A stretch of 62,171 nt of DNA from Candidatus Acidiferrales bacterium (GTDB lineage: Bacteria; Acidobacteriota; Terriglobia; Acidiferrales; UBA7541): contig JASHPG010000094.1 in NCBI GenBank assembly GCA_030038275.1, forward strand, positions 1 to 62,171. The letters are read 5' to 3'. This document shows, piece after piece, positions 33,352 to 41,466 of the stretch. Within the stretch, counting starts at the first letter, position 1, and each line of letters starts with the position of its first letter. Made by a program: the position numbers and the translations under genes. Under the pieces are notes generated by a model that saw nothing but the letters and a program-made list of their open reading frames with translations, made no database searches and was not told where the DNA came from.

Positions 33352-33824
33352 GTAATTCCTCCTGTTTCGATTGCTTGGCGACGTGGTTGGCAAACCGCGG
33401 AAAATGCGGCGGCCCGTGGAGATTCGGCCCGCAGGGGCTCCTTTCCGCGAGGATTATTTCGCGTCCTGTCTGCGATTTGCCCAGAGCGAGCGCTGGGGCA
33501 GGAAGTGTCGAATCCATAGGACCCGCCGAACTGTTCCTTAAAGACGTGAGCCAAAAGCAGGACCGGAATTGCGCCACGAGGCGTTGCATCTCCAACAAAT
33601 GTTAGCCGTGGCGTGCAAAGCGCGAAATCCGCCGATAACTTGAGAATGGACCGGGAAACAGAGGGGGTTTGCGTCCAGGGCTTCCAAGGGCGGGAACGTG
33701 GTGTAATCCGCCGATGCGGGCGTTGCAACTGACGCGACAGGAGCGCGGATTACCGGATGGAGTGTGTAATGGCCGCGCATATAATCGGCGCGTCCGCGCG
33801 AGAGAACGCTCGGCACGACGAGAC
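33352..33824. other. Gene-free region between divergent DUF4142 and xerC genes
   Basis: 473 bases with no recognisable gene. It must hold both divergent promoters; none could be fixed by eye. The frame upstream of xerC stays open to 33669 but encodes an Arg-rich non-homologous stretch. Confidence 0.35.
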
Positions 33825-34796
33825 ATGAAGCGGCTGATCGATCAATTCGTGGATTATTTGCGGTACGAGCGAAACGCCTCGCCGGATACGATTCGGGAGT
33901 ACCGGCGGGATATCCAGCAGTTCGCGGATTTTCTGACGCCTCCGGGAGAGAAGACGCTGCCGCTCGAGCAGATCGACCACCGGGTGATTCGCGAGTACGT
34001 TGGATTCATGTACGACCGGAAATTGGAGCGCGCTTCAGTGGCGCGAAGGCTCGCGTCGATGCGCACGTTTTTCAAATATTGCGTGCGCGAACGGTATTTG
34101 AAGCAGAATCCCGCGAAGCTGGTGGCTACGCCGAAGCTGCCGCGGCGCATCCCGGAAATTCCCACGGCGGAGGAGATGAACGGCTTCCTGGACGAAATGG
34201 CGCGTGGCGGATTGACGCGTCCGCCAAAGACGGGGCGGAAGAAGTACGCCTCCACAAAGGGCGCGGACGCCAAAATACTCTTGACCCGCGACCGAGCGAT
34301 CCTGGAAATGCTTTACGCGGCGGGTCTGCGCGTGAGCGAGCTCGTCGGAATGAATCTGCAGGACATCGACAGAGAAGGGCAGATGCTGCGTGTACTGGGC
34401 AAAGGGCGGAAGGAGCGCGTAGTACCGTACGGCTCAAAGGCGCAGGAAGCGCTAGAGGCGTACTGGCCGATTCGCGAGCAGTTGCTGGCGAAACCGGGCC
34501 CACGGGAAAAAAAGAGCCCCGAGGCGGTGTTCCTGAACCAGTCTGGCCGACGGGTGACGGATCGATGGGTGCATGCGCTGGTGAAGAAGTACACGCGCCT
34601 GGCAAACGCGAACTGGAACCTGCACCCGCATTCGTTGAGGCATGCGTTTGCAACGCACCTGCTGGCGGATGGCGCCGATCTGCGGGCGATTCAGGAACTG
34701 TTGGGGCACGCGTCACTTTCCACGACGCAGAGATACACGCAGGCCAGCGTGAAGCAACTGATGGATATTTACGACAAGGCTCATCCGCACGCATGA
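33825..34796 (+). CDS. xerC: Tyrosine recombinase XerC/XerD
   Basis: 323 residues from ATG 33825. The SAM-like core-binding domain opens LIDQFVDYLRYERNASPDTI. Catalytic set: Arg169 in AAGLRVSELVG, a Lys in the following hairpin (VLGKGRKERVVP), His269-x-x-Arg272 in HSLRHAFATHLL, His295 in LLGHASLS and the nucleophile Tyr304 in QRYTQ. The C-terminus DIYDKAHPHA is typical of chromosomal XerC/XerD rather than phage integrases. About 25 extra residues lie before the first Arg (RPPKTGRKKYASTKGADA). It resolves chromosome dimers at dif. XerC and XerD cannot be separated by eye, so the symbol is tentative. No dif-like site was noticed nearby. Confidence 0.9.
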   Translation: MKRLIDQFVDYLRYERNASPDTIREYRRDIQQFADFLTPPGEKTLPLEQIDHRVIREYVGFMYDRKLERASVARRLASMRTFFKYCVRERYLKQNPAKLVATPKLPRRIPEIPTAEEMNGFLDEMARGGLTRPPKTGRKKYASTKGADAKILLTRDRAILEMLYAAGLRVSELVGMNLQDIDREGQMLRVLGKGRKERVVPYGSKAQEALEAYWPIREQLLAKPGPREKKSPEAVFLNQSGRRVTDRWVHALVKKYTRLANANWNLHPHSLRHAFATHLLADGADLRAIQELLGHASLSTTQRYTQASVKQLMDIYDKAHPHA

Positions 34797-34898
34797 ACGG
34801 AGCTTCATAGGTTATATTCGGCGGATCGAACTTGTGAATCTCGCCGATATGCAGCTTAAGCGGAGCTTGCCTCAGCAGAGTTGTGGCGTGCCGCGCAA

Positions 34899-36077
34899 TT
34901 AGTTGGCGGTGAGGGAGGCGGCGGGGACGAAGCCGCCAGCGGAGCCGGCGGGCTGCGTTGATGGGATAGGCGGCATTTTGGAGCGATCGACGCGATTGTA
35001 GAGCGTGTCGCGTTCGATGGGCACGCGGCCAGCGGCGCGGATGAGACGTTCGAGCTGATCGCGAGTGAGACCCTCGGGAGTGGTAGCGCCCGCATCGTGA
35101 TAGATCTTCTCCTCGACTACAGTGCCGTCGATATCGTCCGCGCCGAAGCGGAGAGCGATCTGCGCGATGCGCGGAGTGAGCATGATCCAGTAGGCCTTGA
35201 TGTGATCGAAATTATCGAGCATGAGGCGCGAGACGGCGATGGTCTTGAGCGCGTCCATGCCGGTGGGCTTTGGGATGTGCGCGAGAGCGGTATTGGCCGG
35301 GTGAAACTCCAATGGGATGAACGTGACGAATCCCTTCGATTTATCCTGTCCCTCGCGGAGGCGGACGAGATGATCGACGCGCTCTTCGAGTGTTTCCACG
35401 TGGCCGAAGAGCATGGTGGCGTTGGAATGCAGGCCGATTTCGTGGGCCTGGCGCGCAATGGAAAGCCACATCGTACCGGAGACTTTGTGATCGCAGATGA
35501 CGCGGCGCACGCGCGGGTGGAAAATCTCGGCCCCGCCGCCCGGAAGCGAATCGACGCCGGCTTCCTTCATTTTGACCAGCGTATCGTGGATGGAAAGCTT
35601 GGCGATGCGCGCGTAATAGTGCACCTCGACCATGGTGAAGGCTTTCAGGTGCACGTGCGGGAAGTTCTTCTTTAGGGCGCGGATCAGGTCGAGGTAGTAA
35701 TCAAACGGGAGATCGTGATGAAGGCCGCCGACGATGTGAAATTCGGTGGCGCCTTCGGCGACTCCTTTTGCGCCGCGAGCGACGATCTCGTCGATGGACA
35801 TCGCATAGGCGCCGGGCGCGTCCGGATCGCGGCCAAAGGCGCAAAGCTTGCAATGAGCGACGCAGATGTTGGTCGGATTGATGTGGCGATTGACGTTGAA
35901 GTAGCAGATGTTGCCGTGGCGCTGCTCGCGGACGTGATTGGCCAGCCAGCCAACGGAGAGCAGGTCGTGCGATTGGAAAAGCGCGAGACCATCATCGGGC
36001 GAGAGGCGTTCGCCGGCGAGAACTTTTTGCGCGATGGGTTCGAGGCGCGCGTCCGTGATTTTGAGGTCAGCACTCAT
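34899..36077 (-). CDS. mqnE: Aminodeoxyfutalosine synthase MqnE (radical SAM)
   Basis: 392 residues. The radical-SAM cluster motif is C72-x3-C76-x2-C79 in NICVAHCKLCAF. Preceding GNICYFNVNRHINPTN and following TEFHIVGGLHHDLPFDYY are diagnostic for MqnE as opposed to MqnC. The enzyme joins chorismate-derived 3-((1-carboxyvinyl)oxy)benzoate to SAM to give aminodeoxyfutalosine, the second step of the futalosine route to menaquinone. It sits downstream of UbiA- and UbiX-like genes on the same strand, matching a menaquinone late-step group. The last 25 residues (Pro/Gly/Ala) are not conserved. Confidence 0.92.
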   Translation of the reverse strand: MSADLKITDARLEPIAQKVLAGERLSPDDGLALFQSHDLLSVGWLANHVREQRHGNICYFNVNRHINPTNICVAHCKLCAFGRDPDAPGAYAMSIDEIVARGAKGVAEGATEFHIVGGLHHDLPFDYYLDLIRALKKNFPHVHLKAFTMVEVHYYARIAKLSIHDTLVKMKEAGVDSLPGGGAEIFHPRVRRVICDHKVSGTMWLSIARQAHEIGLHSNATMLFGHVETLEERVDHLVRLREGQDKSKGFVTFIPLEFHPANTALAHIPKPTGMDALKTIAVSRLMLDNFDHIKAYWIMLTPRIAQIALRFGADDIDGTVVEEKIYHDAGATTPEGLTRDQLERLIRAAGRVPIERDTLYNRVDRSKMPPIPSTQPAGSAGGFVPAASLTAN

Positions 36078-36185
36078 TGTAGAACCAGGCCGTTTTAGCG
36101 ATCACACGCCAAGCCCTTGAGAAGGGAGATTCTTCGGGCCGGAACCGACCCTCAGAATGACAGCTCCTAATAAATACGCTCCGCA
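36078..36185. repeat. Short intergenic stretch with a dispersed repeat-like tail
   Basis: The motif GAGATTCTTCGGGCC...CCTCAGAATGACAGC resembles a short interspersed element whose end (CGGAATGACA or CAGAATGACA) also occurs near 30845 and, in reverse sense, TTGTCATCCCGC at 40606. No gene. Confidence 0.35.
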
Positions 36186-37070
36186 TCATGGGCGCATGAT
36201 AACCGCCGCGGCGCCCCAGAAAAGCAAGAGTACCAGACTAATATAGCCATTCACGGCGAAAAAGGCAGCATCCATTTTGCTGAGGTCATTGGCTTTAACG
36301 AGCGAATGCTCGTAGGCGAGGAGCAGCGCGACCACGGCGATCCCTACCCACGCGAGCCAGGGCAGATGGAAGCTCCATGCGAGCCAAACCAGCAGGCCAA
36401 TCATCAGAATATGCATCACGCGCGCGACGGCGAGCGCGTTCGGGATACCGAAGCGCTTGGGCACGGAGTGCAAGCCCGCGGAGCGGTCGAAATCGACGTC
36501 CTGACAGGCGTAGAGGACGTCGAAGCCGCCGACCCAGAGAGTGACAGCGGCGCAGAGGATCAGCATGCGTGCGTCAAGCGAGCCTCGGATGGCTATCCAT
36601 GCTGCGGCGGGCGAAATGCCCAGGCAGAAACCAAGGACGGCGTGCGACCAGGACGTGAAGCGCTTGGTGTACGAGTAAAAGAAAAGGATCGCGAGCGCGA
36701 CGGGCGAAAGTTCGAGAGCGAGGCGGTTCAATTGCCACGCGGCTACGATCAGCACAGCCGACGCGACAACGGTGAAGGCCCAGGCGAAACCGAGCGAAAG
36801 CTCGCCGGTAGCGAGGGCACGACGGGCGGTGCGCGGATTGCGGCGGTCGTATTCAACGTCGGCGATGCGATTCATAGTCATCGCCGCGGAGCGGGCGCCC
36901 ACCATGGCGACGATGATCCAGACGAGCTGCCAAATGGTAGGCCAGCGCCCGCCGGCGCGGGCGGCGAGGAGCGCTCCGACGAGCGCGAAGGGCAACGCGA
37001 ACACCGAATGCTCGAACTTGATCATTTCGAGCACAGTACGGATGCGCGATTTGGCGAGCGGCACGGCCAC
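36186..37070 (-). CDS. mqnP: UbiA-family prenyltransferase (menaquinone, MqnP-like)
   Basis: 294 residues, start GTG 37070; AAGGAG of the upstream ubiX-like gene's last codons serves as its ribosome-binding site, so the two are coupled. The first Asp-rich motif reads NRIADVEYDRRNPRTARR, the second DVLYACQDVDFDRSAGLHS, both as in 4-hydroxybenzoate-type prenyltransferases. About eight hydrophobic helices are visible. In genomes with the futalosine pathway this gene attaches the polyprenyl chain to the 1,4-dihydroxy-6-naphthoate-derived ring; the neighbouring mqnE supports that reading. An ubiquinone role is unlikely but cannot be excluded from sequence alone. Confidence 0.87.
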   Translation of the reverse strand: MAVPLAKSRIRTVLEMIKFEHSVFALPFALVGALLAARAGGRWPTIWQLVWIIVAMVGARSAAMTMNRIADVEYDRRNPRTARRALATGELSLGFAWAFTVVASAVLIVAAWQLNRLALELSPVALAILFFYSYTKRFTSWSHAVLGFCLGISPAAAWIAIRGSLDARMLILCAAVTLWVGGFDVLYACQDVDFDRSAGLHSVPKRFGIPNALAVARVMHILMIGLLVWLAWSFHLPWLAWVGIAVVALLLAYEHSLVKANDLSKMDAAFFAVNGYISLVLLLFWGAAAVIMRP

Positions 37071-37076
37071 GAGCGG

Positions 37077-37694
37077 TTACTCCTTGCGTCCCTTCCAACG
37101 GTACTGCTTTTCCTGCGGCAAGCCGAGCTGCGCGAGCACGCGGTAGGCGAACTGCTCAATCATATCGCCGATGGTTTTCGGACCGTAATAGAAGGCCGGC
37201 ATGGCGGGCATGACCGTAGCACCCGCGTCATGGACGCGGAGCATGTTTTCGAGATGGATGCGATTGAGAGGCGTTTCGCGGAGGCAGAGGACGAGCGGAC
37301 GACGCTCCTTGAGGCAAACGTCGGCGGCGCGGGTGAGCAGGTCGTTGGCGATTCCGGAGGCGATGGCTCCGAGCGCGCCCGCGGAGCAGGGTACAACAGC
37401 CATCGCATCGACAAGAGTGCTGCCGGAGGCGACGCTCGCGCCGATATCTTTATTCGGCAGGTATTCGATTTTCTTCGCGGCGCTGCCGATGAGCAGAGAC
37501 GGGAGCTTTTTGGGGTCGGCGGCGACGGTGTTGAGTTCGGTGGAAAGAAGACGCAGGCCGGCGTCAGATGCGATGAGATAAACGCGCGAGACGCGGCGGT
37601 CGGCGTCTAGAAGGCGCAAGACTGATTGCGCGTAGAGGGCGCCGCTCGCGCCGGTAATTCCAATTGTGATGGTACGGCCTTCTGGTTTGGCCAT
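37077..37694 (-). CDS. ubiX: UbiX-like flavin prenyltransferase
   Basis: 205 residues from ATG 37694, where the Rossmann-like start KPEGRTITIGITGASGALYA begins; the longer frame to 37769 is not homologous. Other landmarks: VVPCSAGALGAIASGIANDLLTRAADV, KERRPLVLCLRETPLNRIHLENM and AMPAFYY. UbiX makes prenylated FMN for UbiD-type decarboxylases. A UbiD partner (MqnL-like in this pathway) is not in the window. First gene of the ubiX-mqnP-mqnE run, with six bases to the next start. Confidence 0.9.
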   Translation of the reverse strand: MAKPEGRTITIGITGASGALYAQSVLRLLDADRRVSRVYLIASDAGLRLLSTELNTVAADPKKLPSLLIGSAAKKIEYLPNKDIGASVASGSTLVDAMAVVPCSAGALGAIASGIANDLLTRAADVCLKERRPLVLCLRETPLNRIHLENMLRVHDAGATVMPAMPAFYYGPKTIGDMIEQFAYRVLAQLGLPQEKQYRWKGRKE

Positions 37695-37808
37695 CGGGAG
37701 TAATCGAAACGAAGAGTCTAGGCAGCCGATTGTCGTGAAGTCAAGAACTGGAGCCCAGTTCCTAGCCACGGCTGTGATCCGGAGCTGAAGTTGCGATCCC
37801 TAAAAGGC

Positions 37809-38051
37809 TTAGGCGCGTTTAATGGCGCGGACGAGGAACAGCAGGATCACGGCGCCGGCAACAGCGATCGCCAAACGGCCGAGCAATCCGTATGCAGCGA
37901 GGCCGATCACGCCGGCGATGAAGCCTCCGATGAGCGACCCGACAATACCGACAATCAGATCGACCACTACCCCCATGCCGCGGCCTTTCACAATGAGGCC
38001 GGCGAGCCAACCGGCGATGATACCGATCACGATGGTCCAGACGAGCCACAT
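37809..38051 (-). CDS. GlsB/YeaQ/YmgE-family small membrane protein
   Basis: 80 residues from ATG 38051 (AGGACGG upstream). Three hydrophobic helices rich in Gly: MWLVWTIVIGIIAGWLAGLI, VVDLIVGIVGSLIGGFIAGVIG and LAIAVAGAVILLFLVRAI. The GxxAGWLAG and GSLIGG patterns define the transglycosylase-associated/GlsB family, linked with stress response in several bacteria; no enzymatic activity is known. The longer frame to 38108 adds a soluble lead with no family match. Confidence 0.88.
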   Translation of the reverse strand: MWLVWTIVIGIIAGWLAGLIVKGRGMGVVVDLIVGIVGSLIGGFIAGVIGLAAYGLLGRLAIAVAGAVILLFLVRAIKRA

Positions 38052-38218
38052 GTTAGCCGTCCTAAGGAGGATCTGTTTGCGTGTCTCGGGACTGGCGGAG
38101 ACACCCAAAAAGTGAGCGCTACTCTAGCATAGTGGGCCGCGTTCGCGCCGCCTCAAGGGCACCGCAAGAAGCGTCCCCAACCACCGCGAATGCCGTCACG
38201 CCGCACGCCGCCGCCCAA

Positions 38219-39388
38219 TCACGACCCGCTAAAGAGCACAGGCATGCCCAGCTTCGAGGTGTAATCCGGCCGATACCGCTCCGTGTTGTACAGCTTCGCC
38301 ACGTCGATCCTGCGCGCGCCGTGCGAGACATCCGGCAGCGGCACGTGCGCGTAGCAGCCGTTCTGCACGGCGATCATGCGCCCCGTCACGCCTTTCCGAA
38401 TCAGCTCCACGGCAATGTTAGCGAACGAAATTGCCACTAATTGGTCGATCGAATCCGGCTCGCCGCTGCGCAAATCGTAAGTCAAATCGCTGACCATCGT
38501 TTCCTGTCCGGTGCGGCGGCGAATTTCCTCCGCCAGCGCGGTGCCGATATCAACTTTCTTGCGGTGGCCGAACGCGTCCGCTTCGCCATATTCCTGCACT
38601 TGCCCGCCCGTCCAGATCGCGCCTTCGGAGACGATAATCAGCGCGTATTGGCTGGGATTGTTGTTCTTGTCGTCCATCAGCAAGCGGCAAACGCGGTCCA
38701 AATCGAACGGATATTCTGGAATCAGGCACCGCGTGGAAGTGACGTACGCGGTGTACAGTGCGGTGAAACCGGCATCGCGTCCGAAAATCCGAAAAATTCC
38801 GATGCGCTCGTGCGAGCCGACCGTGGTGCGCTGGCGGGTGATCGATTGTTTCGCGCGCGTAACAGCGGTCGAAAAGCCGATGCAGTACTCGGTGCCCTGC
38901 ACGTCGTTGTCCATGGTCTTCGGAATTGCCAGCACCGGGAAGCCTCTGGACGAAAGCACCGACGCGAAGCTCAGCGTGTCGTCTCCGCCAATCGCCACCA
39001 GGCACGAAATTCCCAGCCGCTCCAGGTTGCGCAGCACCAGCGGAGTCAAATCGTAGTATTTTCCGTCAAACGGCAGTTCGCGGATCCCCGCCGCGCCCAG
39101 ATGCGTCGGCAGCCGCGACTCGGTCATGCGGCGCGGATTGGTGCGCGACGTATGCAGCATCGTGCCGCCCGAACGGTCGATCGTGCGCGTGTTTTCGCGG
39201 TCGAGCGGCATCACGTAGTTTGCGTCGGTCGGCCCAGTGAGATGCGTCAGGCCTTCCCAGCCACGACGAAGGCCGATTACCGGCCGGCCGATTTCGCTCG
39301 CGCCGTAGACGACCGATTTGATCACGGAGTTCAGCCCCGGCACGTCTCCACCGCCGGTCAGGATGCCTATGTTGTTCGTGGCGTGCAT
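38219..39388 (-). CDS. 6-phosphofructokinase, residues predict PPi dependence
   Basis: 389 residues. N-terminal ILTGGGDVPGLNSVIK is the phosphoryl-donor loop. VAIGGDDTLSFA carries Asp137 in place of the Gly of ATP-dependent enzymes, and IPKTMDNDV carries Lys157 in place of Gly; both changes mark the PPi-dependent or mixed group II/III enzymes. FSTAVTRAKQSI and GRDAGFTALYTAY complete the active site. It interconverts fructose 6-phosphate and the 1,6-bisphosphate; with PPi the reaction is reversible. Donor choice is prediction from signature residues, so pfkA or pfp is left open. Confidence 0.9.
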   Translation of the reverse strand: MHATNNIGILTGGGDVPGLNSVIKSVVYGASEIGRPVIGLRRGWEGLTHLTGPTDANYVMPLDRENTRTIDRSGGTMLHTSRTNPRRMTESRLPTHLGAAGIRELPFDGKYYDLTPLVLRNLERLGISCLVAIGGDDTLSFASVLSSRGFPVLAIPKTMDNDVQGTEYCIGFSTAVTRAKQSITRQRTTVGSHERIGIFRIFGRDAGFTALYTAYVTSTRCLIPEYPFDLDRVCRLLMDDKNNNPSQYALIIVSEGAIWTGGQVQEYGEADAFGHRKKVDIGTALAEEIRRRTGQETMVSDLTYDLRSGEPDSIDQLVAISFANIAVELIRKGVTGRMIAVQNGCYAHVPLPDVSHGARRIDVAKLYNTERYRPDYTSKLGMPVLFSGS

Positions 39389-39653
39389 TATGAGGTCCGT
39401 GTGAACGGAAGCGCGGCCCGCGTTTTAGGCCGCGCGATTCAATTGCGCGAAAGCCGTAGGGCGCTGCTTTACCTTGACTGCGGAAAGTTGCTGCGCCCTC
39501 CGCTGATATCCTAGCAAACGGCGCCGCGAATCGGGAAATCCCGCCGAATGCAAGCAGCAGTGTCATTTGACTTGGCTAGGCTTCGGCGTATGATGGCGAC
39601 CAACGCAGTCGGTTATTTTTGAGCTAATTTGAATTATATATAAGGTCGCTACG
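39389..39653. other. Divergent intergenic region with AT-rich promoter-like end
   Basis: The last 50 bases (39611-39645) are strikingly AT-rich for this genome, with TATATA (39637-39642) and AAGG just before ATG 39654. A -35 box could not be fixed at good spacing; TTGAGC (39619) is too close. The base composition change continues into the two genes downstream. Confidence 0.4.
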
Positions 39654-40092
39654 ATGTGGTACGAGGACGCAATACTTATCATACTGACGGCCCTGGCCGC
39701 GCTTCTTACGGCTCTGGCAATTGGTATAGGTCTTTTTCGCGATCTTCGGATTCGTGGCCATAAGGGACGGCGTCAAGCGTTCAGCGAGGGAGCACGTTTC
39801 GCGCGAAATGGCGAAAACTTTGGAGCAGTACCCAGCCCCTGAGATATTGCGCGGTCTTGCCAGCCAAATGGAAACTGGTTTGGAGGCTCTTAGCTACTTG
39901 CAAAGTCAACTGGTTACGGCTCCGCAATCGAAAATCGTTGCAAAAGCATCAGATAATGCTATACAGGGGAGTCAGGTAGGAGTTGAAAAGCCGATAGAGA
40001 TCAAGACGTATCCCACACAGGAGGCGACCGATGCCAGCGGTAGAACAGCAGGCGGCCCTCCAAACACCGACTCCGGGCCAAATCCTCGCTAG
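39654..40092 (+). pseudogene. Small membrane-anchored protein, frame broken in a T run
   Basis: From ATG 39654 the frame encodes a long hydrophobic helix (AILIILTALAALLTALAIGIGLF), then turns into an Arg-rich tail and stops at 39842. The +1 frame from 39733 continues naturally: FAIFGFVAIRDGVKRSAREH, then a helical stretch (MAKTLEQYPAPEILRGLASQ) to TAG 40090-40092. Joining them at the five-T run 39733-39737 gives about 145 residues with one continuous membrane helix and a cytoplasmic helical/disordered tail. One extra T, or +1 programmed frameshifting, explains this. Its 3' end overlaps the ImmA/IrrE gene by 62 bases. No family is recognised. Confidence 0.6.
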
Positions 40093-40540
40093 GTATCAGA
40101 CAACCGCTCCGGTTGACGTGCTCGGAATGGCTAACGAACTCGGCCTAAATGTTTGGTCAATGGCGCTGCCCCCGAATATTTCAGGAAAGATTTTTCGTGA
40201 CCAGTTAAACGGCGGTAAGACTGGGTTCAGCATAATCGTGAATTCTGAAGACACCTCGAATCGCCAGCGATTCACGATTGCGCACGAGATTGCTCACTTT
40301 ATCCTCCACCGGCCGCAACTAGAGAGAGGTGGAAGCGTCGAAGACGATGCAATGTACAGGAGCGGACTGAGTACCCGTGAAGAAGTGGAAGCTAATCGTC
40401 TGGCTGCACAAATATTAATGCCGATGGCTCTCATTCAAAAAGTCATCGCGGAAGGCGTAAAGGACGTTCCGTCTTTAGCCGCACGCTTTCAAGTTTCCCA
40501 AGACGCGATGAGAATTAGGCTCGGCATTCCCGTCACATAG
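40031..40540 (+). CDS. ImmA/IrrE-family metallopeptidase
   Basis: 169 residues; ATG 40031 follows AGGAGGCGACCG, a very good ribosome-binding site located inside the preceding gene. The zinc motif is H85-E-I-A-H89 in FTIAHEIAHFILH with the downstream Glu120 in EEVEANRLAAQILMP, exactly the COG2856 pattern. Family members cut a repressor or antitoxin: ImmA cuts the ICEBs1 repressor, IrrE/PprI cuts DdrO. Here no HTH partner is adjacent; the only tightly coupled gene is the frameshifted membrane protein upstream. Codon use and AT content differ from neighbouring genes, suggesting transfer. Confidence 0.88.
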   Translation: MPAVEQQAALQTPTPGQILARYQTTAPVDVLGMANELGLNVWSMALPPNISGKIFRDQLNGGKTGFSIIVNSEDTSNRQRFTIAHEIAHFILHRPQLERGGSVEDDAMYRSGLSTREEVEANRLAAQILMPMALIQKVIAEGVKDVPSLAARFQVSQDAMRIRLGIPVT

Positions 40541-40748
40541 GCGCAGTTAATTCACCAAGCCTAAGGATCAAATGACACCACGACCCGAATGCATACTGGT
40601 CAGTTTGTCATCCCGCTCGCCCTGAGCGAAGCCGATGGGGACCGTGTCCCGGCGATTATTGCCGGGAATCAGAGGGCTTGGGATTCTCTCGGTGCTGTTT
40701 ACGATGAACTCGCCGAACGCGTACGGTGCCGGGAAGGAGCGGATTCCG
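40541..40748. repeat. Intergenic stretch with short interspersed repeat
   Basis: Contains TTTGTCATCCCGCTCGCCCT followed by GAGCGAAGCCGATGGGGACC, related in style to the TCATTC...-ending elements near 30.84 and 36.16 kb, and the small inverted repeat CCGGCGATTATTGCCGG (40649-40665). No gene. Confidence 0.4.
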
Positions 40749-41402
40749 TCAAGCCTGCACTTCGAGTGATGCAAGGCGCTCCACCAAGTCCCGCTGCAAG
40801 CCGGGAGGTAGGATTTCCGCGTCGATGACCCGGCGCAGCAGATCGACGTTTTCGCGGCTGTGGACGTAAGCGCGATTCACGTCTGCAACGGTGATGCCGC
40901 GCTCATCGCGCTCCAGCAATTCAATCGTGTCGCCCGCGCTGACCGCGCCCTCTTCGGCCACGGCGAAATAAATTCCGGAGCGCCCGCTGGCGAGAAAGCG
41001 CTTCGGCATATCGTCGCGTCCGAAGCGAATGCCCAGCTTGTAGCAAGGAATGCGCGGCTGCGCCACTTTCACCACGGCCCTGCCGATGCGGTACCGATCG
41101 CCGATCCGAGCTTCGTTTTCTAGCAGACCTTCGGTCGTCAGATTTTCGCCGAACTTCGCCCACGGCAATTCCACGCCCGGCAGCTCGCCGCGCCAAAAAT
41201 CGTAGTGCTCCAAAGGATAGGCATACACCGCCTTGTTGACGCCGCCGTGATTGTTCAGATCGGCCTGGCGGTCGCCATCGAAGTTCAGCGCGCGGAGCAT
41301 CACCGGCCCCGCGAGGGGCGATTTGAAAATTCCGGTGCTCACTTCACGTCCGCGATCGAGCACCAGCCGCGGCCGCCCGACGTTCACGGAAATAATCTTC
41401 AT
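40749..41402 (-). CDS. MOSC-domain protein (YiiM-like)
   Basis: 217 residues from ATG 41402 (MKIISVNVGRPR), where homology starts; the frame upstream is not conserved. Key features: ALNFDGDRQADLNNHGGVNKAVYAYPLEHY, WAKFGENLTTEGLLE and the conserved Cys in QPRIPCYKLGIRF. MOSC domains carry sulfur in molybdenum cofactor chemistry, and YiiM acts on N-hydroxylated bases such as 6-hydroxylaminopurine. The 3' third (VNRAYVHSRENVDLLRRVID) is the usual YiiM C-terminal helix. Lies 64 bases after the alcohol dehydrogenase on the same strand. Confidence 0.9.
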   Translation of the reverse strand: MKIISVNVGRPRLVLDRGREVSTGIFKSPLAGPVMLRALNFDGDRQADLNNHGGVNKAVYAYPLEHYDFWRGELPGVELPWAKFGENLTTEGLLENEARIGDRYRIGRAVVKVAQPRIPCYKLGIRFGRDDMPKRFLASGRSGIYFAVAEEGAVSAGDTIELLERDERGITVADVNRAYVHSRENVDLLRRVIDAEILPPGLQRDLVERLASLEVQA

Positions 41403-41466
41403 CGGCCGCGAATCTCCATTCGTTCCATCATTCATTGGCGGCAATCCGTCAGTGCCCGTAGTTGCT

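Noticed and set aside
33825-34796. Phage or integron integrase marking a mobile island
   Set aside because: C-terminus and length match chromosomal XerC/XerD; no attachment site, tRNA or phage genes nearby.
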